Shown here one piece after another: positions 49,509-58,340 of a DNA stretch of 64,000 bases. The notes below the pieces were generated by a model, which did no database searches, had not been told where the DNA came from, and saw nothing but the letters and a program-made list of their open reading frames with translations. A program made the translations under genes and the position numbers. The DNA comes from JAHRVQ01 sp963976815. GTDB lineage: Bacteria > Pseudomonadota > Gammaproteobacteria > Pseudomonadales > Azotimanducaceae. The first letter of the stretch is position 1; every line of letters starts with the position of its first letter. The stretch is taken from assembly GCA_963976815.1 (NCBI GenBank), contig CAXBLU010000002.1, forward strand, positions 434,001-498,000, in the 5' to 3' direction.

Positions 49509-50696
49509 TCAGGGTCTAAAAATAAGAGTTAGCCAGATTTTGGTTCTATCGGTGGCAAAATCTTCGGCCCGATAATCCGCGTACTTCGCCTGCAGCGTCA
49601 GCATATCAGTGAGTTTCATCGTGCCCACCAGATTCCATTCCGAGCCGTAGCTGGTGCTACCTTCATCGGCGTTGTAGTGATGATAGTTTAGCGCCAGTTT
49701 AGCCTTCCCAATGCCACCACTCGCACCTACATAAATATCTTCAATGCCGTTTGTGGGCGTGTTAAGAAATACGTCGGACCAACCCTGAAATTTGTGTAAC
49801 GTCGCTAAAGGGGTGCTAAATACTGCAGCGCCATCATCACTACCTAGTAGTTGCCATCCGCCACTAACCTTCACGCCTGGAAATTGGTAATCGGCGGCAA
49901 GTTCATAGAAGTTGGCTCGATAATCCAGGGGGCTGTCCCCATAGTCTGCCTGACGAGCGATCGAGGCACGTAAATTGAGTTGGTCGAGTGTACCTTTATA
50001 GCTCAGGCCGTAGGTTGTCGAGGAGTTGGCGGGGCCGTTGGCATTTTCAAAATCTAATAAATAGGCGTAGCCGCTAAAATGATGATGTTCAGTGTCGAAC
50101 AAACCTGCAGTTAGAAAATGACTATTGCCGTGCCAATCGGCAGGTTGCGCGCCGTCATCTGGGCCGAAGATACGATTAACGTTCCACACATAACTGTAAT
50201 CAATTTTATGTTTACCAATAGTGGTGACCGCTCTCAACGCGTCATAGGTTTGTTCATTCTGGCGCCAGCCAACTCCACCGACAAAACGTTGGTCATCAAG
50301 CAGTATTCTTTGACGGCCAAAAATAAATACCGCCTCACCCTGATCGTAACGGACAAACACCTGGTTGAGATCCAGTCCTTCAGGGTCTGGTACCACGGGA
50401 TAGCGCGTCTTGCCATTCTCGGTTGTGTTAAAAGCTTCAGAACCAATCACGGAAAGGTAATCCACCTCAAGACCAACTGACCACTTTGATGCGGGGCTAG
50501 AATCCCAGGTGAAACGGCTTAGCAATGTAGAGGCACTTGCGTCCTCGGGTAGCCCTGATTGATCAACTGCCTCGTGCCGCAAGCGGAAAAGAAACTTTCC
50601 TTCTCCATCTCGTAATATATTGGCTCCGTAGGAAGCGTTGGATGTGAACGTGAGCGATAGAAACAGAACTGTGACGAAGACTACTGACTTGATCAT
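49509..50696 (-). CDS. Outer-membrane porin (alginate-export/AlgE-like family), probably for nitrate entry
   Basis: A 395-residue beta-barrel protein with a signal peptide (SVVFVTVLFLSLTFTSNASYGAN). It has family blocks GKFLFRLRHEAVDQ, SRFTWDS, LNQVFVRYDQGEAVFIFGRQRILLDDQRFVGGVGWRQNEQTYDA, and alternating aromatic strands to a terminal IWLTLIFRP. These resemble the alginate-export type outer-membrane family. No alginate genes are near. The leader has a sigma-54-like promoter and an attenuator placed just as in the nitrate operon, so I infer a porin for nitrate or another nitrogen source. The start is ATG 50696 with GGGG at 50705-50708. Confidence 0.85.
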   Translation of the reverse strand: MIKSVVFVTVLFLSLTFTSNASYGANILRDGEGKFLFRLRHEAVDQSGLPEDASASTLLSRFTWDSSPASKWSVGLEVDYLSVIGSEAFNTTENGKTRYPVVPDPEGLDLNQVFVRYDQGEAVFIFGRQRILLDDQRFVGGVGWRQNEQTYDALRAVTTIGKHKIDYSYVWNVNRIFGPDDGAQPADWHGNSHFLTAGLFDTEHHHFSGYAYLLDFENANGPANSSTTYGLSYKGTLDQLNLRASIARQADYGDSPLDYRANFYELAADYQFPGVKVSGGWQLLGSDDGAAVFSTPLATLHKFQGWSDVFLNTPTNGIEDIYVGASGGIGKAKLALNYHHYNADEGSTSYGSEWNLVGTMKLTDMLTLQAKYADYRAEDFATDRTKIWLTLIFRP

Positions 50697-50708
50697 TTTA
50701 TTTGCCCC

Positions 50709-50748
50709 AAAAAAAAGCGCCTGAATTCCTAGAGAGGAATTCAGGCGC
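50709..50748 (-). terminator. Leader terminator/attenuator directly before the porin gene
   Basis: GCGCCTGAATTCCT (50717-50730) and AGGAATTCAGGCGC (50735-50748) form a perfect 14-bp stem with a four-base loop. On the minus strand it is followed by eight U (50716-50709), ending one base before the porin ribosome binding site. A textbook intrinsic terminator in this position would silence the gene unless antiterminated. Upstream, a nested stem at 50765-50795 has a six-base loop (ACCATG) and could be part of the antiterminator. Confidence 0.8.
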
Positions 50749-50839
50749 CATTGCCTTGTTTGTTGATCCGTTCTTACCCATGGTGGTCACGAATCGATTT
50801 TTTAGAAAAACATACGAATACTTTTATAGAGAATTAATA

Positions 50840-50856
50840 TACAAAAATCAGGCCAA
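50840..50856 (-). promoter_or_regulatory. Sigma-54-like promoter of the porin gene
   Basis: The minus strand reads TTGGCCTGATTTTTGTA from 50856 to 50840. GG and GT are separated by 10 bases, so it matches the -24/-12 layout with GT in place of GC at -12 and two further mismatches. Transcription would start near 50829, upstream of the attenuator. Confidence 0.55.
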
Positions 50857-50897
50857 CCGCCAAGTGATTGATTTTAGAGAAAGGCACCTAATATTTA

Positions 50898-50914
50898 TGC
50901 ACCGATACAGCGCG
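50898..50914 (-). promoter_or_regulatory. NtrC-like binding site upstream of the porin promoter
   Basis: CGCGCTGTATCGGTGCA on the minus strand (50914 to 50898) matches the NtrC dyad TGCACT-N5-GGTGCA at most positions. It lies about 75 bases before the predicted start, a usual place for an NtrC enhancer. Judged by eye only. Confidence 0.4.
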
Positions 50915-50964
50915 AGTAAGGGAAAGATGAGCACTTTGTGTGCGTGATTCGGTAATTTGGAAGT

Positions 50965-52371
50965 TTACCGTGATACTAATTTCCCTTTGGAAATAACAGT
51001 ATCAATTTGCCTGGTATTGCGGATGTCCTCCAGAGGGTTGGCTGACAGTAATACCAGATCTGCGCGCTTACCGACTTCTATGGTGCCAAGCTGATCTTCT
51101 ATACCCAGAAATTCCGTCGGTCGAATGGTTGCGGCTTCCAACGCCTGCAAAGGTGTTAACCCTGCTCGAACGAGCATTTCAAGTTCTCGATGCAGGCTGT
51201 AACCCGGTATTGCCAGGCCGATAGGTGTGTCGGTGCCGGCGCCGATCGGCACTCCGGCATCCAACATGCGTTTCACCATAGTAAGCGAGTAGGTGGAGAA
51301 CCGTAGATCGCGCTTGGCAAAGTCCTTGGGAATAAAGCTATTCGGTTTGTTCCAATCTTCTTGTACCTCCGGCAACATGGCGCTGATTGCATCATCCCAG
51401 TCTGTTTGTTCGTAAGGTGGTGCAAGGGGCAGGGCATTCAATCTTAAGGTCGGTACCTGTATTGTTTCCGTTAGGCTGGATAACACTCTAGCGCAACGAT
51501 CTTCATCTAGTACCGCAATGGCATCAAGACGCTGTAACTGATGGAGTGACGAGCGTAGGGCATGGCCGGATTCGATATTCTCAGCGGTTAGAAATTTTTT
51601 CCTCGTAGCAAGTAGCGCTTCCGCATTTGATGCACAATCCAACTCGATATTCCGCAGATGTTCCATCGTACCAACTTGATTACCTACAGTTGATGCTAGT
51701 AGATGTAGCGGAACGTGGGAGGCGATGGGCATTGAGAGTTGATTGGCTTCATCGACAAGTGCGGCAAAGACTTCTGGGCTGACCAGTTCATAAATTTTGA
51801 TAAAGTCAGCGCCTCCTTGTTTTAGACGCCGGACATTTTCTCTGGCCTGGGTGATGCCGGAATTTTGCGTGCCAATTAACGGCCGAGCATTACCGTCGTA
51901 GACAACATGTTGGCCATCAAGCAGTGGGCCGCTGAAATAAACTCTGGGCGCCGTCGCATCGGGTGCGCGCATACGGGCAATGACCGGCAATAGGTCTTTC
52001 ATCATACCCCCGGTATCTCTGACGCTGGTGATACCCCAGGAGAGAAATGTCCCGGGCATCAGATCGGTAAATCGGTCGTCATAGGTCAGATGGACATGCA
52101 TATCCCATAGACCGGGTATTAAATACTTACCGGTGCCGTCGATCACTGTGCTCGCGGTGTGTCTGGAAGGTGTAGTGACGTGAGTTGAAACACTGATGAT
52201 TTCATCTTCTTGAATAACAACCGTCGCATTTTTAATAAGACCCTGTTTGGCATCAATCAAGGTGACATTCGAAATGACAATGTCGTTTCTCGTGTTTCCT
52301 ACGTCCTGGCTTGTGCAGGAGTAAAGTAGAGCGCATGCGATCAGGCTGGCAAGTATCGATAGTCTATTCAT
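50965..52371 (-). CDS. Amidohydrolase-family lipoprotein (imidazolonepropionase-like)
   Basis: A 468-residue protein with lipobox LLYSC (Cys19). Metal-dependent amidohydrolase features are present: GLWDMHVHLTYDD with His92 and His94, a lysine in GGADFIKIYELVSPE (probable carboxylated bridge), ASHVPLHL, and GAGTDTPIG with the catalytic Asp. The C-terminus has the composite-domain strand GTIEVGKRADLVLLSANPLEDI. It would hydrolyse cyclic amides or dipeptide-like bonds at the membrane surface; the substrate is unknown. It overlaps the NYN-domain gene by 4 bp, so the two are coupled. Confidence 0.9.
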   Translation of the reverse strand: MNRLSILASLIACALLYSCTSQDVGNTRNDIVISNVTLIDAKQGLIKNATVVIQEDEIISVSTHVTTPSRHTASTVIDGTGKYLIPGLWDMHVHLTYDDRFTDLMPGTFLSWGITSVRDTGGMMKDLLPVIARMRAPDATAPRVYFSGPLLDGQHVVYDGNARPLIGTQNSGITQARENVRRLKQGGADFIKIYELVSPEVFAALVDEANQLSMPIASHVPLHLLASTVGNQVGTMEHLRNIELDCASNAEALLATRKKFLTAENIESGHALRSSLHQLQRLDAIAVLDEDRCARVLSSLTETIQVPTLRLNALPLAPPYEQTDWDDAISAMLPEVQEDWNKPNSFIPKDFAKRDLRFSTYSLTMVKRMLDAGVPIGAGTDTPIGLAIPGYSLHRELEMLVRAGLTPLQALEAATIRPTEFLGIEDQLGTIEVGKRADLVLLSANPLEDIRNTRQIDTVISKGKLVSR

Positions 52372-52841
52372 ATCAGTAGTGGCTCACTAATTGAGTGGAA
52401 GGCAGAAGCTGAACGTTTTAAGGAATCTGCGGTTAACATGGGCACGCCGTATACCTCGACGGGGATATTGTGTTTGGTGCGAACTGTATCAATTAGTAGG
52501 TCAAAATCTCCATCTCCGGAAAGGAGAAATATCCGGTCGAGTGTTGGCGCACTGGTTAACATGTCGATGGTGATCCCAACGTCCCAGTCACCTTTGGCGG
52601 AGCCGTCCGCGCGTTGTATATAAGGCTTAAGTTTTACGTTAAAGCCAATATGGCGTAGGGCGGTTTGAAATTTTTGTTGGCTCTCATCGCCGCGATCGGT
52701 GGCATAGGCATTGGCCACGGTGATGTCACCCTGCTGCTGCAAAATCTCCCACAGTGCGCGATAGTTAAACTGCCTCGCGTAGGTGTGTCTTGTTGTGTAG
52801 TAAATGTTTTGCACATCCACAAACAAACCAATCTTATCCAT
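52368..52841 (-). CDS. NYN-domain (LabA/DUF88-like) putative ribonuclease
   Basis: A 157-residue cytoplasmic protein. The NYN/PIN-like acidic residues are visible in GLFVDVQNIYY, GDWDVGITIDML and FLLSGDGDFDLLIDTVR, the LabA-type pattern. The domain is related to PIN nucleases and is thought to cut RNA with Mg2+. It is 4 bp upstream-overlapping with the amidohydrolase gene, though no functional link is obvious. The start is ATG 52841, and the length is typical of stand-alone NYN proteins. Confidence 0.9.
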   Translation of the reverse strand: MDKIGLFVDVQNIYYTTRHTYARQFNYRALWEILQQQGDITVANAYATDRGDESQQKFQTALRHIGFNVKLKPYIQRADGSAKGDWDVGITIDMLTSAPTLDRIFLLSGDGDFDLLIDTVRTKHNIPVEVYGVPMLTADSLKRSASAFHSISEPLLI

Positions 52842-53009
52842 CGAATGTGCTCATGACCGCTTAGATCTACATAGTATCAGTAGATCCCGTTGAGCGTAGT
52901 CGAGATCGGAAGCTGTAAAAAAATGGTGCCATCGTGGATAGTGGTGTCACGCTTGAAGGTGCTGAGCTGGACAAAGCTGCCCGACATCTCCTCCAAGCGT
53001 GGGTATCTA
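52842..53009. other. Short spacer with an inverted repeat and REP-like motif
   Basis: GATCTAC (52864-52870) and GTAGATC (52880-52886) form a perfect 7-bp inverted repeat, followed by TTGAGCGTAGTCGAG (52890-52904). The latter resembles the short TCGACTACGCTCA-type repeats scattered between genes in many bacteria. There is no ORF. Confidence 0.35.
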
Positions 53010-53996
53010 TCAATCCGCGAGCTTAACCAACATCTTGCCGTTGTTAGATCCGGTGAATAAGCCCATAAAGGCTTCTGGTGCAGCCTCGATTCCTTCATGG
53101 ACGGTCTCGAAGTATTTGACCTGGCCAGATTTCACCCAGCCGGACATATCCTGCAAAAACTGCTCTCGCAGGTGTTCGAACTCAGAGACTACAAACCCCC
53201 TTAGTGTGACAAATTTATAGATCGTTTCTGTCAGGTTTCGTGGTCCGGGACTGGCGGTGCCGTCGTCGTTGTAATGGGCAATCATGCCGCAGATAGGTAC
53301 CCGGCCGTGGGGGCGCATGTGGGTCAATGCAGCTTCCAATTGTTCACCGCCAACATTCTCAAAATATATGTCGATACCCTTGGGCGCGCCTTTCTTCAAT
53401 TCATCAAGGGCATTTGCTGTTTTATAATTAAAGCCGTGGTCAAAGCCAAAGGCTTCGGTCAGTTGTGCCACCTTAGCGTCACTACCTGCACTACCAATGA
53501 CTGTACCGTTTTTAATTTTTGCAATCTGGCCGACGACACTGCCGACAGCTCCGGAGGCGGCTGAGACAAACACGGCTTCACCGTCCTGCATCTTGCCAAT
53601 TTCAAGAATGCCGCCATAGGCGGTCATGCCCGGCATACCCATAACACCGAGGTAAGTAGAAAGGGGCGCTAGATCTGGGTCAACCTTCATTAGTCCTTCT
53701 GGACCAGACAGGGCGTATTCGCGCCAGCCGAGTCCATGGCTGAGGATGTCGCCTTCGGCATAGTCAGCATTATTCGATGCAATTACGCGCCCAATGGTAC
53801 CGCCAAACAATGGGTCGCCATCGTTGGCTAAACGCATACGGCCCCGCATATAGGGGTCAACGGACATCCAGAGGTTTTGTAGTAGGACTTGTCCTTCTCC
53901 TGGATCTTTGACGTCTACCTTCACAGCTTCAAAATTGTCTGCGGTAGGCATGCCTTTGGGGCGGGATTTAAGACGGATTTCTATGCCCTGGGTCAT
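53010..53996 (-). CDS. NADP-dependent MDR-family oxidoreductase (curcumin/leukotriene B4 reductase type)
   Basis: The 328-residue enzyme starts at ATG 53996 (MTQGIEIRLKSRPKG) with AGGAG eight bases upstream. An earlier ATG at 54017 lacks such a site. It belongs to the zinc-free medium-chain reductases: LWMSVDPYMRGRM, GVMGMPGMTAYGGIL, and the NADPH site VSAASGAVGSVVGQIAK, then IDIYFENVGG. The family reduces the double bond of alpha,beta-unsaturated ketones or aldehydes using NADPH. It is cytoplasmic and monocistronic as far as can be seen. Confidence 0.93.
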   Translation of the reverse strand: MTQGIEIRLKSRPKGMPTADNFEAVKVDVKDPGEGQVLLQNLWMSVDPYMRGRMRLANDGDPLFGGTIGRVIASNNADYAEGDILSHGLGWREYALSGPEGLMKVDPDLAPLSTYLGVMGMPGMTAYGGILEIGKMQDGEAVFVSAASGAVGSVVGQIAKIKNGTVIGSAGSDAKVAQLTEAFGFDHGFNYKTANALDELKKGAPKGIDIYFENVGGEQLEAALTHMRPHGRVPICGMIAHYNDDGTASPGPRNLTETIYKFVTLRGFVVSEFEHLREQFLQDMSGWVKSGQVKYFETVHEGIEAAPEAFMGLFTGSNNGKMLVKLAD

Positions 53997-54236
53997 CTGT
54001 GGCTCCTGTACTTGCATGAATGATATGCCGCTGATACTACACCCGAGGCTTTCAAAGGACCATTGGCATTGATGGGGCTGATCATGGGTTACCGTTCTAT
54101 CCTTAGAACGGATTGATAGCAGAGTTCAGTTTGAGTTCAGGCCGTAATTGACCGCTTCCGGGGATTCCCGGACAGGATTATTGGTAAGGCTGAGGATAGT
54201 TGTTTCATCACTCTCGAATATTGTATGAGCCAAAAA

Positions 54237-55559
54237 TTATGTGTCGATATTGAACTCGAGAACACCAGCTTTGTTTGGAGCGATAAGCGTGTTTAGCACC
54301 TCGAACTGCATGCTAACTTTGCTGCTTGGCTCGGAAAACTGAAACTCTACAATGGTTATATCGTTTGGTGCAGCCTCAATCACAGGGCCCTGTTTGAGTA
54401 CTAGATGCTCGGACAGATTGCGGAGTTGAAAATTTGCATCGGAATTGTTCCGTAATGATAGCCTTAAGATGTTACCTGCCCAGATGGCTTCTTCTACCTG
54501 GAGACTTGCCTTGAGCAAAGCTGTCAGTTCCTGAGGCCGCCCAATCAGTGTGTTTTCCCACCAGACAACGGTACGCTTGGCAAACAGCGCGTCTCTGGTT
54601 GCATCGTTAGTTTTTGCGGTTGCGAAGACAAGTGTGACTGGGCGATGACCGCCATCTTTAATTGCATAGTCCCAGTCGATCAGGTTATGCACATCGGATG
54701 TGCCGATCAGTGCCAAATTATGTTCCAGTGCGAGGCTCAATGCGTTTTCATAATATCGGCCAGCGTTTGCAATCTCGATGCCGTGCAGTAACCCTGCTTC
54801 AACCACTTTCTTGTGAAAGGGGTCCATTTTTGCCCGTGGTGAACTAAAGCCTGGGTGATTCCAAAATGTAAACGCACCCTGGTCATTCGCTAACCCAAGC
54901 ACTTCTTCCGCCGCTTGCTCTGCGGCATGGCCATAGGCAACCAGCATGAGGTAAGTGGCTTCGTCAGCAAATGGAAGCCAGACCCATTTGCCCGCCACTT
55001 CTATTTTATGAGCACCGACTAGTTGGCCGGCTGTTGCTTGTCTGGCGAACTCGAGAGCAGCCGCTTCAGTCGGGAACTCGTGTTCTGGAAGATGATTTGA
55101 TGAATTTCGTTGTTGTACTAATTTGTTTGCATCTTTAACGAATACTGCGTTCATGTGACCCGCTTGATCGTTACGGGTAATTTCAATTCCAGGGATAACC
55201 AAGAGATCGAGCTTTTCTGCAGCAAGCGAAGCTTCCTCAAAAGAGCGGTTCCTATCTGGATGTGGAATATCCATGATGTGTGGTTGCCACTCAAGGTGCT
55301 CAGTGATTGCAATCCCGTCTAGACCGTCACGTTCTGCCTCAGCAATACGAATGGTTGGCCAGACATGCCCGTCAGAAAATACCGAGTGGGTATGTAGATC
55401 GAGTACGAGGGTTTGATAGCCGTCGACATCTGGAAAATGGATTTCGCGGTCGGTCGCCGGTCTGTCTGGTACTGCACCGTGGCCAAAGGCGGAAATGCTT
55501 ACTAATAACAGGAGGCAGGCGGCCCAGCATTGACGTTTATTCGGTTGAACAGGAAGCAT
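54237..55559 (-). CDS. Exported PHP-domain phosphoesterase (Sb-PDE-like)
   Basis: A 440-residue protein with a signal peptide (CWAACLLLLVSISAFGHGA). The PHP metal ligands are evident: LDLHTHSVFSDG (His56, His58), AITEHLEW, VIPGIEITRN, FWNHPGF and GTSDVHNLID. This set fits periplasmic PHP phosphodiesterases such as the Sb-PDE group. A C-terminal beta domain (about 345-440) follows. It probably cleaves organophosphate diesters or other phosphoesters outside the cytoplasm. No phosphate-regulated neighbour is seen. Confidence 0.87.
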   Translation of the reverse strand: MLPVQPNKRQCWAACLLLLVSISAFGHGAVPDRPATDREIHFPDVDGYQTLVLDLHTHSVFSDGHVWPTIRIAEAERDGLDGIAITEHLEWQPHIMDIPHPDRNRSFEEASLAAEKLDLLVIPGIEITRNDQAGHMNAVFVKDANKLVQQRNSSNHLPEHEFPTEAAALEFARQATAGQLVGAHKIEVAGKWVWLPFADEATYLMLVAYGHAAEQAAEEVLGLANDQGAFTFWNHPGFSSPRAKMDPFHKKVVEAGLLHGIEIANAGRYYENALSLALEHNLALIGTSDVHNLIDWDYAIKDGGHRPVTLVFATAKTNDATRDALFAKRTVVWWENTLIGRPQELTALLKASLQVEEAIWAGNILRLSLRNNSDANFQLRNLSEHLVLKQGPVIEAAPNDITIVEFQFSEPSSKVSMQFEVLNTLIAPNKAGVLEFNIDT

Positions 55560-55712
55560 ATAAAAACCGCTGAATTGGAGCTGTGGAATATAAGCTCAAT
55601 TAACCACGTTTGCCGGAGCGCGATCAAGTGTGGTCTTGAATATGCCAGGTTGGCGTTAGCGGAACACTAAACGGACCAGGGCCTCAATTTTTAGGTGGGA
55701 TCGCGCGCTGGG

Positions 55713-56978
55713 TTAAGAGCGCTTTTTACGAGGCTTAGTGTCTTTCTTGTTATTTCCGCGTTTACTGATGCCGCTCACCCGGTTGATTTTTCGTGGCTGA
55801 ATGGTGCTGGCCGAAGCGATAATTTCTCCATCATATTCAAACGTGTTTTCACCGTCGATATAAGGGATGGCGGCGATAAATATTTCTTGTTTGATGAGTT
55901 TCTCGATCGCGGCAATGTTGCGACGTTCGTCACCACCCATCAATGACAGGGCAACTCCCTGCATGCCGGCACGACCGGTCCGGCCAATACGGTGGACAAA
56001 ATCTTCAGCATGGCGTGGGATGTCGTAGTTAATCACCAGGGGCAATTGGACAATATCCAGTCCGCGGGCTGCGATATCGGTAGCAACAAGTATCTGAATC
56101 TCACCATCTTTAAACTGTTGTAACGTTTGAGTTCGTTGGTGTTGAGATTTGTCGCTATGGATCGCTGCGCAGCTCATACCTTTTTCACGCAGGTAAGCAT
56201 CAGCTAAATCAGCGTTTCGGCGTGTGCGGGCAAAAACCAGGCACTGTTGCTTGTTGTTAGCGAGCAGGTAATAAATGATGTCGGGTTTTTCGTTTTGTTC
56301 GACTTCGTAAATAATCAGCTTAACATTGTCTGCAGCCTTGTTAAGTTGTTGGCCCTTCAAAATGACAGGATTTTGCAGTAGCCCATCGGTAAAGATGGAT
56401 ATCTGATCGTTAAATGTGGCGGAGAAAAGTAGGTTCTGGCGTTGCCTAGGAAGCTGATTTAACACCTGTTGTATCTGGGTCTGAAAGCCCTGGTCGAGCA
56501 TCCGATCTGCCTCGTCCAATACCAATGTTTCAACCTGACTAAGGTCCAGGTTTTTCTGGGCTAGTAAGTCGATGAGTCGCCCGGGGGTCGCAATAAGGAA
56601 ATCAACACCATTGCCAATTTTGCGAATCTGCTGATTGATTGGCACGCCGCCATAGATCACCGCATGCCGAAGTGGCAATTCACCGATAAAAGATCCGACG
56701 TTGTCGTCGATTTGCTGTGCCAGTTCCCGGGTCGGGGCGAGACATAACACCCGGACCGGGCGGCCTTTCGCGGGTTTGGTCTGCTGGAGCTTGTCCAGCA
56801 GGGGCAGTACAAACGCCGCGGTTTTACCACTACCGGTTTGGGCTGAAGCCAATACATCGCGCTGGGCCAGGATGGGTGGAATCGCGAGTTGCTGGATCTC
56901 AGTGGCCGAACTGTAACCCAGTTGCTCCAGGGGATCAGTGAGGGATTCGGAAAGACCTAATTTGGTAAAGGGGTTCAT
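55713..56978 (-). CDS. rhlE: DEAD-box ATP-dependent RNA helicase, RhlE-like
   Basis: A 421-residue helicase with all core motifs: Q motif (FTKLGLSESL ... SSATEIQQLAIP), AQTGSGKT (46-53), PTRELAQQI, VLDEADRMLDQGF, SAT, VFARTRRNADLA, ARGLDI and HRIGRTGR. A short lysine/arginine-rich tail (RGNNKKDTKPRKKRS) should aid RNA binding. RhlE-type enzymes remodel RNA in ribosome assembly and decay, often at low temperature. It has a single gene layout with a 423-bp region upstream. Confidence 0.93.
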   Translation of the reverse strand: MNPFTKLGLSESLTDPLEQLGYSSATEIQQLAIPPILAQRDVLASAQTGSGKTAAFVLPLLDKLQQTKPAKGRPVRVLCLAPTRELAQQIDDNVGSFIGELPLRHAVIYGGVPINQQIRKIGNGVDFLIATPGRLIDLLAQKNLDLSQVETLVLDEADRMLDQGFQTQIQQVLNQLPRQRQNLLFSATFNDQISIFTDGLLQNPVILKGQQLNKAADNVKLIIYEVEQNEKPDIIYYLLANNKQQCLVFARTRRNADLADAYLREKGMSCAAIHSDKSQHQRTQTLQQFKDGEIQILVATDIAARGLDIVQLPLVINYDIPRHAEDFVHRIGRTGRAGMQGVALSLMGGDERRNIAAIEKLIKQEIFIAAIPYIDGENTFEYDGEIIASASTIQPRKINRVSGISKRGNNKKDTKPRKKRS

Positions 56979-57401
56979 GAGAAATGCTCGATTCTCTGAT
57001 TAGGCCGCGCATTGTATAGGTTCTGTAGGTGAATGAACGAAAAAAGATAGGCTAGATCCGATGGCGGAAGGAACTCATTTTGCCCGGTTTTGTGATGTAT
57101 TCCCAAAGTGGGTGTCATTCCTGATGCTCGTACGGTCGATACCTACCAGCAAATCAGGCTTTCAAATGCGGCAGTTGCGATTAGTGAGGTCGATAGCAGC
57201 GCTCGAACATCTGCAAGGTATGCCCTGAGTAGGCGTTATGCAGGGCAAAAGAGAGGTTTTGCAAATCAAGGACGCGGGCTAGTTTGGGTAAGTGATAGTA
57301 TTTTACGTTGTTGAGAGCGGTAGGACTCGTTGTTAAGTTCTGATTTGAGTCAATTGTCAATTTATGACTTCACTTCATGTACTAGCAAGTCTAATTTTTG
57401 A
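56979..57401. other. 423-bp region upstream of the RhlE gene; no convincing gene
   Basis: A 68-codon plus-strand frame (57108-57314, GTG start) is the only sizeable ORF. It has no clear ribosome binding site and no family I know, so I treat it as chance. The part next to 56979 must contain the helicase promoter and 5' leader. I see no terminator or repeat. Confidence 0.35.
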
Positions 57402-58331
57402 TTAAGCTTCAAGGCTAACATCGGATGATATGATCGCGCCGCGGTGCTGAATAATTTTTGCTGCAACCCTGCAGCCAAGTTCAGCAGAGACGATAGCGTC
57501 ATGACCTTTTAGTCGAGTAGCAAGGTATGCGCCATTAAAGGAGTCGCCGGCTGCTGTCGTGTCAACAATCGCGGTCGATTCTAGTGAGACGGCTGCGATT
57601 GACTGTGTGTTGCCTTCGATACTTACAATTGCGCCTTTTTTACCATCTTTTAAGATGATCTCTTTGACGCCGAAGGATTGGATACGCTCTATCAGACTAT
57701 CGTGTGATTTGTCCGCGCGGAGCAATGCCTCATCATCGAAAGAGGGAAAAGCGATATTGCTGATGGAGTAGGCTCTGTTAATCCAAACCTGCGCCTCCTT
57801 GATACTGTTCCATAAGCGTGGACGGTAGTTTGAGTCGAAAGCAACTATGCCTCCGGTCTCCTGATACGATGTAAGTAGATCGAGTAAGAGAGCTCTATCG
57901 TCGTTAGATAGCAATCCAAGTGTGATACCTGAAAAGTAAATACATTGACAGGATGTCAATGTAGAAGGCAAACTTCCAAGGTACGAGCCTGCTGCTAACA
58001 ATTGTTTGAAGGGTGATGCTTCTCGCCAGTAGTGAAACGTTCGCTCTCCAAGTTCGTCGGTGTTGATGATGTAAAGGCTAGGTGTTAGGCCGGGAATGAT
58101 TCGGACCGATTCGGTTGCCAAGCCCTCATTTTTCCAAGCGTTCATCAAGTATTGAGAATAATGGTCATCACCGATTGCAGAGATGAAGGTGACATCGAGG
58201 CCGATTCGTGATGCATAGACGGCTGTGTTGAACACGTCGCCGCCATACCCGAGTGTGTAGGTGTCTTCATGTTGGCGAAATTCCAGCATGCATTCGCCAA
58301 TGACACCGAGGGGGATAGATCTTGCTTGCAT
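57402..58331 (-). CDS. kdgK: 2-keto-3-deoxygluconate kinase-like PfkB sugar kinase
   Basis: A 309-residue ribokinase/PfkB-family enzyme. GECMLEFRQ near the N-terminus, YGGDVFNTAVYASRIG (substrate and ATP fold), FDSNYRPRLWNS, and the anion-hole/catalytic DTTAAGDSFNGAYLA (about 256-270) are the KdgK pattern. It phosphorylates 2-keto-3-deoxygluconate with ATP to feed the Entner-Doudoroff pathway, for example from uronic acids. No Eda aldolase or uronate genes are in this window. It lies 9 bp after a small orphan ORF and close to a Nudix gene on the same strand. Confidence 0.88.
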   Translation of the reverse strand: MQARSIPLGVIGECMLEFRQHEDTYTLGYGGDVFNTAVYASRIGLDVTFISAIGDDHYSQYLMNAWKNEGLATESVRIIPGLTPSLYIINTDELGERTFHYWREASPFKQLLAAGSYLGSLPSTLTSCQCIYFSGITLGLLSNDDRALLLDLLTSYQETGGIVAFDSNYRPRLWNSIKEAQVWINRAYSISNIAFPSFDDEALLRADKSHDSLIERIQSFGVKEIILKDGKKGAIVSIEGNTQSIAAVSLESTAIVDTTAAGDSFNGAYLATRLKGHDAIVSAELGCRVAAKIIQHRGAIISSDVSLEA

Positions 58332-58340
58332 CGGAATGCT

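Noticed and set aside
57108..57314. 68-codon plus-strand ORF upstream of the RhlE gene
   Set aside because: GTG start without a ribosome binding site, no known motif, and isolated between minus-strand genes.
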